Of a DNA stretch of 64,000 nucleotides, positions 1 through 11,786 are shown piece after piece; positions within the stretch are counted from its first letter, which is position 1; every line of letters begins with the position of its first letter. Source of the stretch: Coniferiporia sulphurascens (Eukaryota; Basidiomycota; Agaricomycetes; Hymenochaetales; Hymenochaetaceae); assembly GCA_002794785.1 (NCBI GenBank), contig NBBA01000002.1:992001-1056000 (forward strand). Direction: 5' to 3'. The notes beneath the pieces are model-generated. The model saw nothing but the letters and a program-made list of their open reading frames with translations. It did not search any database and was not told the DNA's origin. Made by a program: the position numbers and the translations under genes.

Positions 1-1591
1 GCTCGACGCTGTCCTATAGCACCCCAGCGGCAGAAAATCTTACTCCACGTGGTACGTCCCCGCGACAGGACAATCAGGCATCGGCACAGCGGCCAGAGGA
101 ACAGTCGCCTATGCAGCATAAGCGCGAGAAAAGTGAAACTGTCGACTTGTCGGATCCGAGCCTCTTAAACGCCCAGCCAGAAAAAGCCCACGACGATCTT
201 ATGGACATCGTCGCTAGCGCAGCCACCGAGAACGCCGAACCAGAGGCTGTACTGGCTTCTGGACCCGAAGTCGGCCCCGAACCGGAACCCGAGCTTGAAG
301 CTGGTCCGCCACCGAAGTCAAGGAGGCGAAAATTGGCTCCGGCACCAAGAGAGGTCATCGAGGAGCTAGACACCCCTGCGACACGTCGTGATAAGAATTT
401 AGCACGGAGGAGACGTCTGCAAGAGGAGCGAGAGCGGGAGCGACAGGAGGCTATGAATGCCGTAGTTATGTTGCCGCTGGTTGAATCTCAGTCTCAAGGG
501 GCTAATGGAGAGGAACGATCCGAACTGAGCTCGCTCAGCGCATTGAGTGACGTAGAAGATGGAGGTGACGATGAGGGCGTTGGGGACCATGAGCAAGGCG
601 AAAACCAGGATGTTAGTGTAGGCCCAGACAGTTTGTTGGGAATACCGAAGGAGCTGGGCCGGAGATCTGACGGTAGAATAGTCGTCTCAGCAGAAGACGC
701 TCGCGATGCCGCTCGGAATGCCGAGCTTGGCCCTGCGACGCTGTTAGTGAAGGAGGACGAGGTGCTAGAGGGTGGTACACTTGGTGCGCTCATTCCCCGC
801 TTTATCTCCTCCGATTGCGGGACGATGTATTGGACTGACCTTATTCGTCACATATCTTGAAGTCTGGGCCAAGGCAGGTACGCACCCTCGTCACAGATCT
901 CATTCCGATTTGCAATGTTGATGTATTGAACTCTAGACACATACCCGTGGTGGCCGGCGGTTGTATATGAAGAAGACGATCCGGACGTGCCACCCTCGGT
1001 GCTTCGGGAGAAGGGACGTGCGCCGCGGGGCGGAGGAGGGCCATTACTTCTTGTCCAATTCTGGGACTCAAAAAAGACTTGGTAAACTCCGTTTTTCACC
1101 CCTAAGGCGATGAATGTGCGGGCTTTATTGATTGTGGGATTGTAGGCAATGGGTCACCCTGGACAAATTGAGGCTTTTGAACGAAGATAAAGGTATGTGT
1201 TCTCACCTTTATCCGGTCATTATGCTTCCGTCTGTGACGATGACGAATTCGGTGCAGCCTGGGACGCGATGATGCTAAATGGAAGCCCGAAATACCAGCG
1301 TTTCAAGACGGGAAAGATGAAGGAATTATGTCGGGCCGCGTGGCGGTAAGTGACCTCCGTGTTAATAAGATAGTGCGGAGCTATGAGTCTAAGTGCCGCT
1401 TTCTTTCCCATCCCGCCTTCTATAGAGAGGCTATGTCGGAGATGGAGACAAGTAATGTGGGGAGCGAGGACATGACCAGTGAGCTGAACCAAGGCCGGAT
1501 GACAAGCGTAGACCACGGCCGCACCGAGAGTGCTATGGATGTCGACGCTAGCGAGGCGGTGGTACCCAAGGTCGAGAGCCAAATCTATTGA
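1..1591 (+). CDS. PWWP-domain protein, 5' end cut by window edge
   Basis: The frame is open back to base 3, so the true start lies outside the window. Splicing gives exons to 783, 863-877, 937-1081, 1146-1192, 1258-1345 and 1426-1591. Joining the second and third exons creates VWAKADTYPWWPAVVYE, the core of a PWWP domain, a chromatin-binding fold that usually reads methylated histone tails and DNA. The domain follows about 260 acidic, low-complexity residues with a basic KSRRRK patch, and is followed by WVTLDKLRLL and a helical-looking segment. A nuclear chromatin-associated role is inferred from the domain only. The 15-nt second exon is unusually short but is required for the PWWP core to read through. 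It is transcribed toward the next plus-strand gene. Orthology to a named complex subunit cannot be decided from this fragment. Confidence 0.82.
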
Positions 1592-1839
1592 TCTGTTTAT
1601 ATGTTTTCCGTGATTTTCGCGCGCCCAGGGGTCGATCAATGAAATGTAAATTAAGAACGAGCTTGGCAGGAGGATAGCATTACGTAAGGCGGTTGGAATC
1701 AAAATCTTAAGTACCGCGTTTGCCCCCGCATCTTCCCCAAAACTGTCCCGTCGTCGTCGTCGCCCCTCCGTCGCCTTCATCTCTCCCTCACCTCCTGCGA
1801 ACTCTGTGCATACTTCCTTCGCACACCAAAAAGACAGCA

Positions 1840-2745
1840 ATGGGCCGCCCTCTTCTCTCCACCCTCATCGCGCCCGCTGAGCCCGCTGTGCGCGTCGCGG
1901 AGGTGCACACACCGACCTACGAGCGCTGGAGCTATGTGAACGCCTTTGATCCCGATGCGGACGAATTTTTCGAGGGCGAAAACGTTGTCTACGAGGCTTT
2001 TCTCACCCCAGATGAGGTCGCTGCCGCCGCCGCCGCTGCTGAGAACACCTCGCCTCCAGCCGTCGCATCACAGACCACCGAGACCCAGTCTGTTCCCGAA
2101 CCAGAGTCGGGTTACATGCACGCAACGGCGATGGTACTCGCTCAAGCAGGCATTCGTAGTCGTGAGGCGCATGCGTTTGCGAATCTAGTACCTGCTCGCG
2201 AGGATGACCGCCCAGAACTCGTCGCATCTGAAGATGATGACGCGTCGAGCGTCAGCGACTTTTCCAGCAGCGGCCGCACGAGCCCTACGATGGGCGACCT
2301 CGCCCAGCTGTTTAATGCGCGCGCTAGAGACGCAGAGCGCGCGTTCGCGGCGCGATACCCGGGTGACTTGGATCTCAGCGGTGACGGTAGCGACGACCTT
2401 GCGGGATTGACGCCTGCCCCTCTACCCATTTCTGCGCAGTCCCAGGCGCGTTCTCTTCCGGCTACCCCAACGCGCACACGACGCCTTGAGGACACGTGGG
2501 CCACTATTCCCCGACCGACTGATGTCGATCTCTCTTATATCCCGGTTCCCGTGTCGCCCATGCCAGCGCCCGCGAGGGCGGTTTCTTCACCTATGACACC
2601 ACCAGGCAGCATCACTCCGCGCTTCCTGAGCTGGTCCTCGCGCCCGCGCGCAGTCGATATGAGTCCTTCCCCGACACCTGATGCACCGTTCGGCTCCGCT
2701 CGCGCAGCGCTGGCCTATATTGCACCGCCCATCCTGCGTGCTTAA
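1840..2745 (+). CDS. Hypothetical Ser/Pro/Ala-rich protein
   Basis: A single open exon of 301 codons from ATG 1840; the frame extends upstream to 1720 but without a convincing ATG, and the stretch before 1840 is a pyrimidine-rich leader typical of fungal 5' UTRs. The N-terminus (MGRPLLSTLIAPAEP, then a YERWSYVNAFDPD segment and acidic residues) looks structured. The rest is low-complexity: a GRTSPTMGDLAQLFNARARDAE segment that could be helical, then proline-rich stretches with repeated SPxP-like motifs suggesting phosphorylation sites. No catalytic motif, signal peptide or membrane span is visible. Codon composition is GC-rich like the neighbouring genes, which supports real coding. I do not recognise the family and assign no function. 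Confidence 0.6.
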   Translation: MGRPLLSTLIAPAEPAVRVAEVHTPTYERWSYVNAFDPDADEFFEGENVVYEAFLTPDEVAAAAAAAENTSPPAVASQTTETQSVPEPESGYMHATAMVLAQAGIRSREAHAFANLVPAREDDRPELVASEDDDASSVSDFSSSGRTSPTMGDLAQLFNARARDAERAFAARYPGDLDLSGDGSDDLAGLTPAPLPISAQSQARSLPATPTRTRRLEDTWATIPRPTDVDLSYIPVPVSPMPAPARAVSSPMTPPGSITPRFLSWSSRPRAVDMSPSPTPDAPFGSARAALAYIAPPILRA

Positions 2746-3308
2746 GGATAAATGGTATGGCGGATAAAAAGTATTGCATATATTTAAGCTTCCTTCGCCG
2801 CACATTATACCCATCTACCCCCTTATCTCCTGCGCCGCTAAAAAAATCTTTTGATACTGTGTTTATTCTTTACATTGCTAACACTGCACAATATGCCTGT
2901 ATCTCGCCCACCATCGTTTGTTTACTTTGTATCCGGCCTCGGGTTCGCTCTGCGCTTTCCACTAGGCCGATATGCGCTTCGCTTTCTGTATCATGCGTGG
3001 CTAGACTACTATACCACCTGTAGACTTTATGGATCTGTTTTTCGGGGCAGCGGAGGAATACCAACCATGACAAACCAAAACAATAGCCGTGACACGTGGG
3101 AAAACTTCCGTATCCGGTAGGGACGGCAACAGCCTCTTTCCTGGGTTCACCGTCACCGGAATACTAACGACTGCGAACTGCTGCGCCCAACCGCAGAGCA
3201 ACCCATTCCTAAGCATCTTCGGTCGTCGTCCAAGCCGACGAAGGATTTGCGCGGCAAATTTAGCAGGCGTGAATTGCCAGTGTTGCTACACAGCGGTCTG
3301 CAATTCGC
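2746..3308. other. Intergenic, no gene seen
   Basis: AT-rich just after the preceding stop, then mixed composition. It should hold the 3' UTR of the upstream gene and the promoter of the deubiquitinase gene; no RNA gene or repeat recognised. Confidence 0.5.
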
Positions 3309-6300
3309 ATGCCCGCAGTTACCATCTTGCCTTCGTCACCGGCACTGAGAAATTTCGGCCCACCACCAACTAGTAGGTCACAATAAAGTATGCCTATACG
3401 CGGAAAACTCATGAATAACTCTTTACTGCAGCAACGGCGAACGGCTTAAGCTCGGGTTCGGGTGGGTCGGGCAATGAACTCACGGTAGCGGAGATCAAGG
3501 AGAAGGTGCGCACGGGCGTACAGTCGGTGCGCGGCGCATCCGCGCACTCTTTGCTGTACTCCGCTCGCAGCCAGGCCGCACTCGCACGCGGGCTAGAGGA
3601 CAAAGGCGACCTGCATGGCGCATTTCGAGCGCTGCTCACCGCTGCGCAGCTCGCACAGATCGTCATGGAGCACCAGGAATTCCGCCAAGAGAAAGAGCAG
3701 GCTAAGAGAGGGCCCCTTTGGAAGGAATTCGGCGAGTTTCAGCAGGTGCGTCCGTTGGCGCGGGGATGATTGATCGTTACGCATATTGAGTTGCGTGATT
3801 TAGCAATTTGGAAGCGCGGCAGTTTCGAAAACAAAGAGTCTAGAGACGAAGCTGCTTGAACTTGAAAGTTCGAAAAGGTGTGTTTCCGCATGTCACCAGC
3901 TTCTGTCCGAATGCGTGCTTACCACCAGGCAGATCGAACGACCAAGTAGATGGACCTGTCCACAAGCTGGGTGGGTCTATAGCGGATCGCATGCGATCGT
4001 TGCAGGATGCGGGACTGGCGGTACAGACCACTAAAAGGCTCTCGCGGGACCTCTCTTCGAACCCGCCATCAGCGACAGACTGGAAGGCGGGCACCATCAG
4101 CAGGACGTCTTCATCGCAGAATCACGCCAACTCGCATTCCCATTCGCAGTCTCAGCCTGTGGCGGACCACCAGACAGGCTCATCTGTGCACTCTTTCGTC
4201 TTGCCTTCGTCGCTCGGCCCGCCCTCTCCATCGTCCTCTACGGCATCATCCCCCCGCATCGCACATTTCACAATAACCGAGTTCAATCAGACGTTCCCTT
4301 CCATCGATGAACTTGACGAGGGCATGCATGCTGCACTACCGGAGCTACCGTCCGTGCCAACGAACAAGCCGGGTGCATCGTCTAGATCACCTTTAGACTC
4401 TCCCTCAGTCATCAAGCGTTTCCCCTCCCTTCCACTTGATCTTGACCCGGGTCCACGGCCCGCAAGCACGCCCATCCCACCAACCATGAATGCCTTGCAG
4501 AGTCGTCCGGCGTCTCCTTCGCATGCACTACCTCTGAGGAGCCCGCTGTCGCCCACTATCCCGCCTAAGCCTGCAAGTTTAAGTGTGACGGGTGGGTCGT
4601 CCTCTTCACGTGCATCGCCAGCGCACTCGTCACCAACGAGCACAGGCGACTCGCAGCGTTCGCGTGGGGTCGATCTGCCTGTGACCAACACGATTTTCCC
4701 GAAGATGCTACACGACTACATGGGTCGAACGAACGAAGTTAAGGTCTTGCTACTGGACATTCGCACGCGCGACGAGTTCGCAAAAGCTCACATCAGGAGC
4801 GACGCAGTCGTATGTCTGGAGCCACATGTCCTTTTTCGAGATGGGTGCGTGCCTTCCAGTTTTTCATTTTGTTTGTTACTGACTTAAATTATAGCCTGAC
4901 GAGTGAGAAGCTGGAGGACGCGCTTTCTGTTGCACCGCAGAGCGAAAACATGCTATTCAAGAACCGCGACAAGTTCGATCTTGTTGTCATGTACGACACA
5001 GATTCGGAGTCGTTCGGTCCGTCCATCGCACCCATGTCCGTTGCAGTGCGCATCATCTATGAGACCGCATTCCGACGCATGCTCAAGAAACCACCGGTTA
5101 TTCTCGTCGGAGGTCTGCGAGCATGGCGCGCGGCGTACCCAAGTGAGATCGCACAATCTGAAGCCTCGCCACCACTCGAGCTCGATATGGAGCGCATGAG
5201 ATTGACCTCGTCTGCTCCCACCATCAATGGATCGATGGCCACCACCTCTTATGTCCACAATGATGGAAGGGGTGACTTCTCTTCCCAGGACGCTCGTTCG
5301 CCAACGATACTCTCGCGGAACTCGTATACCATGAATCAAATTTTGGAAGATGAGAGGTTTGTCTTGCTTCTCATGATCTTCCGCTTCTGAACATAAGCAT
5401 CAATCAATGGCTATGCTGACCGCTAATTCTTCTGATCTGCAGTTCGACACCGGGTATCAACGCAGCGTCTCCGACAGAGCCTACACGGCGCCTCGTCAGG
5501 AAGCCTGTAATATCTAGGCCTCCGTCTTCATCATCTATCTCGTTTAATGTTAGAGGTCTATATGATAACGTGAGTGACTATAATATGCATATAGCATTGG
5601 CATGATACTCAGATGTCAATTAGTCACCACCATACCCCAATGGATCACACGCGATGAGTTCACCATCCATCGCATACCCACAATACCCTCGGCCTACTTC
5701 AAGTTTCGGCGCCTCCCTACCTTCTGTATCAGCGCAGACAAGCCTGACATCGCCTCCGCCGACTGCCTCAATTAATCCAACTACACTCTCACGACGACGG
5801 AGTGACTATATCGACCAATCTGAACAGGCCGTCTCCACGTTCGCGAATCGGCCGTCCATTGACTACCCGGATCTTTCCGCCCAGCACGTTGTGCGTCCAC
5901 CACCGGTGGCAGCTACGCCTCCAAGCGAGCGGCAGGATCGCCGTAAATCCACGCATGGACATCGGTCATCGCTGTCAATGCAGGACCTACCGAGGCCTCC
6001 GATGATTAACTCCGACTACCCAGTCGTGTACTGGCCGGACACCCAATTTGCAACGTCAGGGTTGAAGAATCTTGGTAACACGTGCTATATGAATTCTACT
6101 ATCCAGTGTCTTAGTGCGACGGTACCTTTTTCGCGCTTCTTCACAGGTAACTTGCTTTACTATTTCTTTATGCGTGACTCGCCCGCTGACTGTACCCCAG
6201 ATGGAAGGTGGAAGAGCGCTGTGAATATGTTGAACCCTCTCGGATCAAAGGGGCAACTTACGCAGGCTTTCGCATTGATTTTGCACGACCTTTGGCACCA

Positions 6301-7375
6301 AGAGTCGCCTATAATTACACCTCATACGTTCCGGGTGAGTTTTTAACGGCCTCGCATTTGATACAGTGGCTGATTTGGTCATACAGAAATCAATATGTCA
6401 GTATGCTAAGCAATTCGCCGGTTCGGAGCAACATGACTCGCAGGAATTCCTTAACTCCTTACTTGACGGCCTGCACGAAGACCTGAACCGCATCCTCAAG
6501 AAACAGCCGATGGAGGTGACGCCAGAGCGCGAGGCGGAGCTCGAGGTACTTCCTCAGCAGATTGCAAGCCAACAGGAGTGGAACATGTACCGTATGCGCG
6601 ACGACAGTATCGTGGTCGATTTCTTCCAAGGCCAGTTCCGCAACCGCATGGAATGTCTGACATGTCGCAAGACGTCGACGACATATAACACGTTCATGTA
6701 TCTCTCGCTGCCGATCCAGCACGTCCGCGGCTCTCGTGCGTCATTGAAGCAGTGTCTTGATGCATTCGTGCAGGAGGAGGTCATGGAGAAGGCGGACGCC
6801 TGGTACGTCATCGGTAGTGTATCTGTTTTACTTCCGTCCAATCTAACGGCTGTACCTTCTTCTCAGGCAATGCCCGAACTGCAAGCAACTACGTAAAGCG
6901 ACGAAGCGCCTGTCAATCTCGCGCCTCCCGCCCGTCCTGCTCATCCATCTCAAGCGCTTCACGACGAAGGGCCACTTTACAGACAAACTCGAGACGTATG
7001 TGGACTTCCCGCTGAAGGGGCTGGACTTGACGAACTACATGCCGCCGCCGCTCCCGCCGGGGAGCGAGCGCAAGTCGTCGGCGCCGATCTCGCTGGACGA
7101 CCCACGCTCGCAGGTCCCGCCGTACAAGTACGACCTGTACGCTGTCACGAACCACTTTGGGACTTTGAGCAGTGGACATTGTGAGTGTCGGAGACTTTCG
7201 TTCCTCGCTAGTGCGGGAAAAAATCTAATTTGTGATTGTCTTATCAGACACTGCTTTCGTCAACTCGCGTGGGAACTGGCTGTATTGCGACGACAGCCGC
7301 ATATCGTCGGCCGACGCGCGAGAAGTCGTGGGCAAGCCGGCATACGTCCTCTACTACAAGCGAGTCAAACCATAG
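3309..7375 (+). CDS. DOA4: Ubiquitin-specific protease with MIT-like and rhodanese domains (Doa4/USP8 type)
   Basis: Eleven exons (3309-3372, 3432-3745, 3804-3877, 3933-4844, 4895-5356, 5443-5569, 5624-6146, 6201-6334, 6387-6802, 6867-7180, 7248-7375) join in frame to 1155 codons plus stop. The first exon is my best guess; the ATG at 3309 gives a 59-nt intron and correct phase. Order: helical MIT-like region (first about 130 residues), Ser/Pro-rich linker, rhodanese-like domain (LLLDIRTRDEFAKAHI; VGGLRAWR), a second disordered linker, then the USP catalytic domain. The catalytic cysteine box reads GLKNLGNTCYMNS and the histidine box NHFGTLSSGHYTAFV; CLTC and CPNC pairs form the zinc ribbon. 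Family role: removal of ubiquitin from cargo at the endosome/MVB. The rhodanese loop has MYDTDS where an active-site Cys would sit, so this module should be non-catalytic. Confidence 0.88.
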
Positions 7376-7837
7376 TTCTAATTATCCTCTTTTCTAAATT
7401 CCCCGTATCTGACAATTTTATTCTCCGGGTGGAACTGCTTTCCCTCTATTTCTCTCTCTCCTCCTTCTCCTTCTAACTCCACTAGCAATACACCTCTTTT
7501 AGTTTTCCCTTTCTTTGCAGCATCTCCACAAACCATCTGTATTCATTATTGTGCACGGAGTGTAATTTCCCTCAGTAACAGGACCTGTAATAAATACATT
7601 CAGATGCGACGTAATGACTAATGCTAGAGCGCGTATAGGAGGAGCAGGGTCTTGGGTGGCGCCTTATCGTCTCGGGAGGGAAAACTGCAGTATGTGCTAT
7701 GCAAGAGCCAAGAGTGCGTTGGAGGGTAGGAGTGGGAAAAATAAAATAAAAGAAGTTGAGGGCGTTACAAAATATTCATGCTACAAATGTTTACCAGACT
7801 CGTTCGTCCTCGGAAAAAAATATATAAAGAAAAGGTC
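7376..7837. other. Convergent 3' intergenic region
   Basis: Lies between two genes that converge. It contains pyrimidine-rich and AT-rich stretches including AATAAATAC and AAATAAAATAAA motifs that could serve as polyadenylation signals for the two 3' ends. No gene seen. Confidence 0.45.
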
Positions 7838-10800
7838 TTACACCGTCGCCATCACAACGTCCGCCTTCGCCTCCTCCGCCTTCTCCGCCTTGGCTGTGGC
7901 CTCGGCAACAAAGTGGCAGCGATGACACACCCACGCATCTGGGTTTGCCGGTGACGGATGGAAGAACGGCGAGTACTCCGTCCCGCACGTCTCGCACTTG
8001 TGGTCCGCGGCGGACGGCTGCTCCGCGACGAACGAGACGTGCGAGACGTACGACGAGCTGCCGGCGTCGTCGAGGCTCGCAGCCTGCAGTAGTCGGTCGA
8101 GTCGGTGGGCCTTGCGCAGCAGGCTGTGCGAATATGTGTGAGCCTGCTTGTACGTCCGCGCGAACACCTGCAAGGCGGTCTATAAATAGATTTCATTTTA
8201 AATTTTAGATTTAGATTTTGCACGTCAGCGGCACTATCTCGGCAATAAGGGTTGGAAGAACCCGTGGGGTCGGAACGTACCTCCCCGACCTCGTTCGTGT
8301 CGCAGATGTCGAATGTGTCCCGCCGGTAACTGGTATGGTCTTTACAACAGATCACGGCGTTCATCGCGCCCGTCTCGCGCTTGAAAGTCACTAAGGTCGT
8401 GACGTCCCGCCGCGAGCTCTTCACCTGTTCAAAATAATTGTTAAATCGTACTCGTACGAAAATAGCTTGTCAGACCACGAACCGGCTGAATCTCAAACCC
8501 GAACTTATGTCCGTACTTCCACGCGCAGGAAACATGATACTCCTTCGGGCAGTTGCCGCATCGCACGACTGCACCTCCAGGGACACCGCACAAAGAGCAT
8601 TTCTTTGCGCAGATTAGCGAGTGCTAGCAATGAAACGACGAGTGAGAAACTCACCGTCGTCCACCGATGCTTCGGAACCGTGCTAATGCCTTCAACGACT
8701 CGTAATCGTGTAGCATCCGAATATTGTATCTCCGGAATAAAGATCGAACACAGGGCATGCACCCACCCTTGTCCCTCCGTCGGCTTGCAGGCGCGAAGAT
8801 ACGTGTCTGCCGGTGGGTACAAACCAACCTTCTTGCTCTTCGGCGGGCGTGGACAGAGAAGGCAGTCGGTGTTCACAGAATACTCCATTGTCTTCTCGTT
8901 GTCGCACAACTCGCAGAGCCACGAGTCGCTCTGACCGAGTTCGGGCGTGGCACCGCACGAACCAGCATGCAACGCGACCCCGCACTGCTTGCACTTCAGC
9001 ACCTTACCGTGCGGACCCATCCGATAGCATGATAGACAGCGGTGTTGCGTAGCCGGGGTCGGCTGCACGGGCGGAGGAGGGGTAGATTTCGTACTCACAG
9101 ACCCAGTAATCTGGAAGCCACCACAAGTTAGTCATTCTTCCAACAAGAACCAGTAAACCCTGTAGGATCCAACCTTAATTTTTTTGGACGCAGGCGCAGT
9201 CAAGGGTGTCCCCTCCCTCTTCTCCGCGCCCCTTGTCTTCGTCCCGAGCGGCACGCTGACAGACGCACCGTTCGCAACAGCGTTCATCGCCGTCTCTTCG
9301 CGCGTCGTAGGCCGGGCATTAAGATCAGCGTACTTGCGCCAGTTCAAACCACAGTTGTCGCAAAGGATAGCCGTAGCGAGGCCCTTCGGCGCTTTCCACC
9401 AGACGCGTGATTCGCGAGTCCGACACGCCGCGCAGTAGTTTGACGAGCGCGCGACATTATGCGTGTTCGTGGGGACGTCAACGAGCGACGACTCCTCGTC
9501 GTCCGAGTTCGCGCTCGAGCGGTTCGCTGGGGAGGCCGCACCTGACCGGGGTATCTTGGCCTTCTTGTACGCGTCCGGCTCGCGGAGACGGGCGTTCTCC
9601 TCTCGTAAACGAGCACTGCAACAACATTCATCAGTCCACCAAGCTCAAGGCTCGTCGGCTTATTTTCACTCACTTCTTCCATCGGCCATAAAACCGCACG
9701 ACCTCGGGCATAGAGCGTGTGCCGACTTCGTCCTTCACCGACCGAAGTTCTGCGCCAAACTGCGCAATTCCATCCTCAAACGCCGCGACCTCTTCGTCAT
9801 TCCAGTCCCGATCGGTATAACGTGTATCATACTTCTTCCACTACATAGAAAAAACACCATGAGCACATGGTCATTATCGGGTCGACGCAGACAGAACTAC
9901 CTTCTCGAGCCGCATTGGAATCTTCATCGACTCCGAGTCTATCTGTCTACCAACCGCATGGGCCTGACAGACCCGGCGCACGATCTCCGTTAACCAATCA
10001 ACAGCATGCAGCTGGTCCTTCCGTGCGGCCAGCCTGAGCATAAGTTTCTCCACTAATTTTGTTTTCAAGCACAGCCATGAATAAACACGTATGATAAGGG
10101 GTTGAAAGTTTGATCACTTACGTTTCTCCACTGCAATGAGCGTGATTAAACGTAGCAAGAAAAGATCCCAAAAAGGAAAAGGATCAGCCAAAAATACCAT
10201 AGATGCCGAGAAGTCACGATTCCTGACCTTCCTTCGGGGTGAATTCGTTGACGGTGCTGAGCACCTCTATGGTGGAGTCGCCCCCTCGCTCCTCGTCAAC
10301 GAGGCCTATGTGACGCACCGAGATTACAGCGAGAGGGGCCGTATACGTAATAATGCGAAATGACCAAAAGGGGAACAATAACCACGACTGAGCATTGTAA
10401 ACCGCTAGTAAACTCCGTGGGGGACGCACCAGAGCTGGAAGCAGTGGCACCGTTGGCCGACAGAGACAGCCCAGACATGGGTGGGGCGGGATCGTCATGG
10501 CTGAGCGAGACGGTCGCCTGGTACTTCGGGCCAACTCGGGTCGCGGCCCGAGGGAATATAAGGTCGTCGGCGTCCATCGTGTCTTCAGCAACGGTGTACA
10601 GCCTAAAACCCCGTCAATAGACGGTTCAGAGCGCAAAGATAGACGTCCCCGTCTCCTAAGAAACCGTCTGAGCTGACACGCACCCGAAATACCTAAACGG
10701 CCACAGCTTGTAATGCTTGACCTGGAGCTCCTCCTCGCTCATCGCCGATACCGTCCCTGGTCTATCTTTCCTCGGACGTCCCCTCCCACGTGCAGGCCTC

Positions 10801-11786
10801 GGGGGCTGCACCGACGCTCCGCCCTTCGGCGTGTCCTCGCGAAGCTGCTGGGCGCCGTGCCCAACTTTGCCGGAATCGACCTGGTCCTCGTGTCGTCGCG
10901 AGCACGGTGCGCACGTCCAGCCGTAACCACGCGACGGTTTTGCAATGAGCGGCGGATTGACGCAGGACATGTGGAAGTGATTCTTGCAGCGGGCGCATTG
11001 AACGGCGTCGAGGCTTTGGGTGCGGGCGGTTGCAGTCGGTTACGGGTCGTATGGATAGCGGTTACGAGAGAAATACTTACTGGGCGCACCATTCGTTACA
11101 CGTATCGCAGAGACGCAGCGAGTCCGTCAGGTCTGGGACGACTTCCTTCTCTGCTACGACATATTCGTAGCGTGACAAGAGGACTTCTCTGATCTGCGAA
11201 GGTACTGTAGAACATGGTCAGACGAAGAGCGAAGATGACGCCGTGCATTACTAACAATTCCTGACGTCTTTCGAGAGCAAGACTTCGAATTCCTTCTTGA
11301 TGTACGGATCAAAGAGACGGTGGAAGTAAAAGCGGTCCGGCTTCCTCTTCCACTCGGCGAGGTTCGAAAGCTTGTCGCGGTGGATGACATAGCACTTTGC
11401 ACGCAGCTGGCTGATGTCGCATATCTCTGAATAGATTGCAGCGAGGAGGAGGCGCGAGTCGGCGACATTTCGGTCGGAGACGTCCGAGGGACGGTAGTAC
11501 CACGCCAGACGCACGCGGGTGTAGGTCTCCTTGCCCTTTCCCTTTGAGCGCGGTGCGCCCTTTTTGTCCTCTGGCGGGAGGAACTCCATTATGCGAGCGA
11601 CGGAATACGGGGTGCCGTCGCGGATGGACCAGTTCGGACTGCAGTAGACATGGTCTGTTTTGGGAAAGAAGCGCTAAATGGAGGCGCGCGGGTGGAGGGA
11701 GAGAGAGAAATATATTAAATACCGTTGACTTTGACCTTTTCGCCGCATTTGAGCGTGATCTGGACGTCGGACGGTTTCGCGTCCAT
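7838..11786 (-). CDS. SNT2: Snt2-type chromatin reader (BAH, PHD, ELM2-like, SANT, GATA-like finger, PHD, extended PHD)
   Basis: Multi-exon minus-strand gene. From the N-terminus: BAH domain (about 11700-11280; NDHVYCSPNWSIRDG, then the IYSEICDIS core); PHD finger (11150-10930; CDTCNEW, CARCKNHFHMSC, CAPC); a segment with DADDLIFPRAATRVGPKYQA (about 10580), matching the ELM2-like part of Snt2 proteins; SANT domain (9850-9680; DWNDEEVAAFEDGIAQFG, MPEVVRFYG); GATA-like finger (9480-9330; CAAC and CDNCGLNWRKYAD); a second PHD (9050-8900; CLSCYRMG, CKQCGVALH); extended PHD (8890-8280; CLLCPRP, CSLC, CPKEYHVSCAW); and a last CETCGTEYSPFF...CHRC pair near the C-terminus. This order is that of fungal Snt2, a histone reader in an Rpd3/Lid2-type deacetylase/demethylase complex. 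ATG 11786 is preceded by an intron-acceptor-like CCATAG, so a further upstream exon is possible. Confidence 0.87.

Noticed and set aside
1220..1840. A 206-codon minus-strand frame opposite the PWWP gene's last exons
   Set aside because: Antisense shadow of coding exons and the leader of the next gene; no protein-family features.
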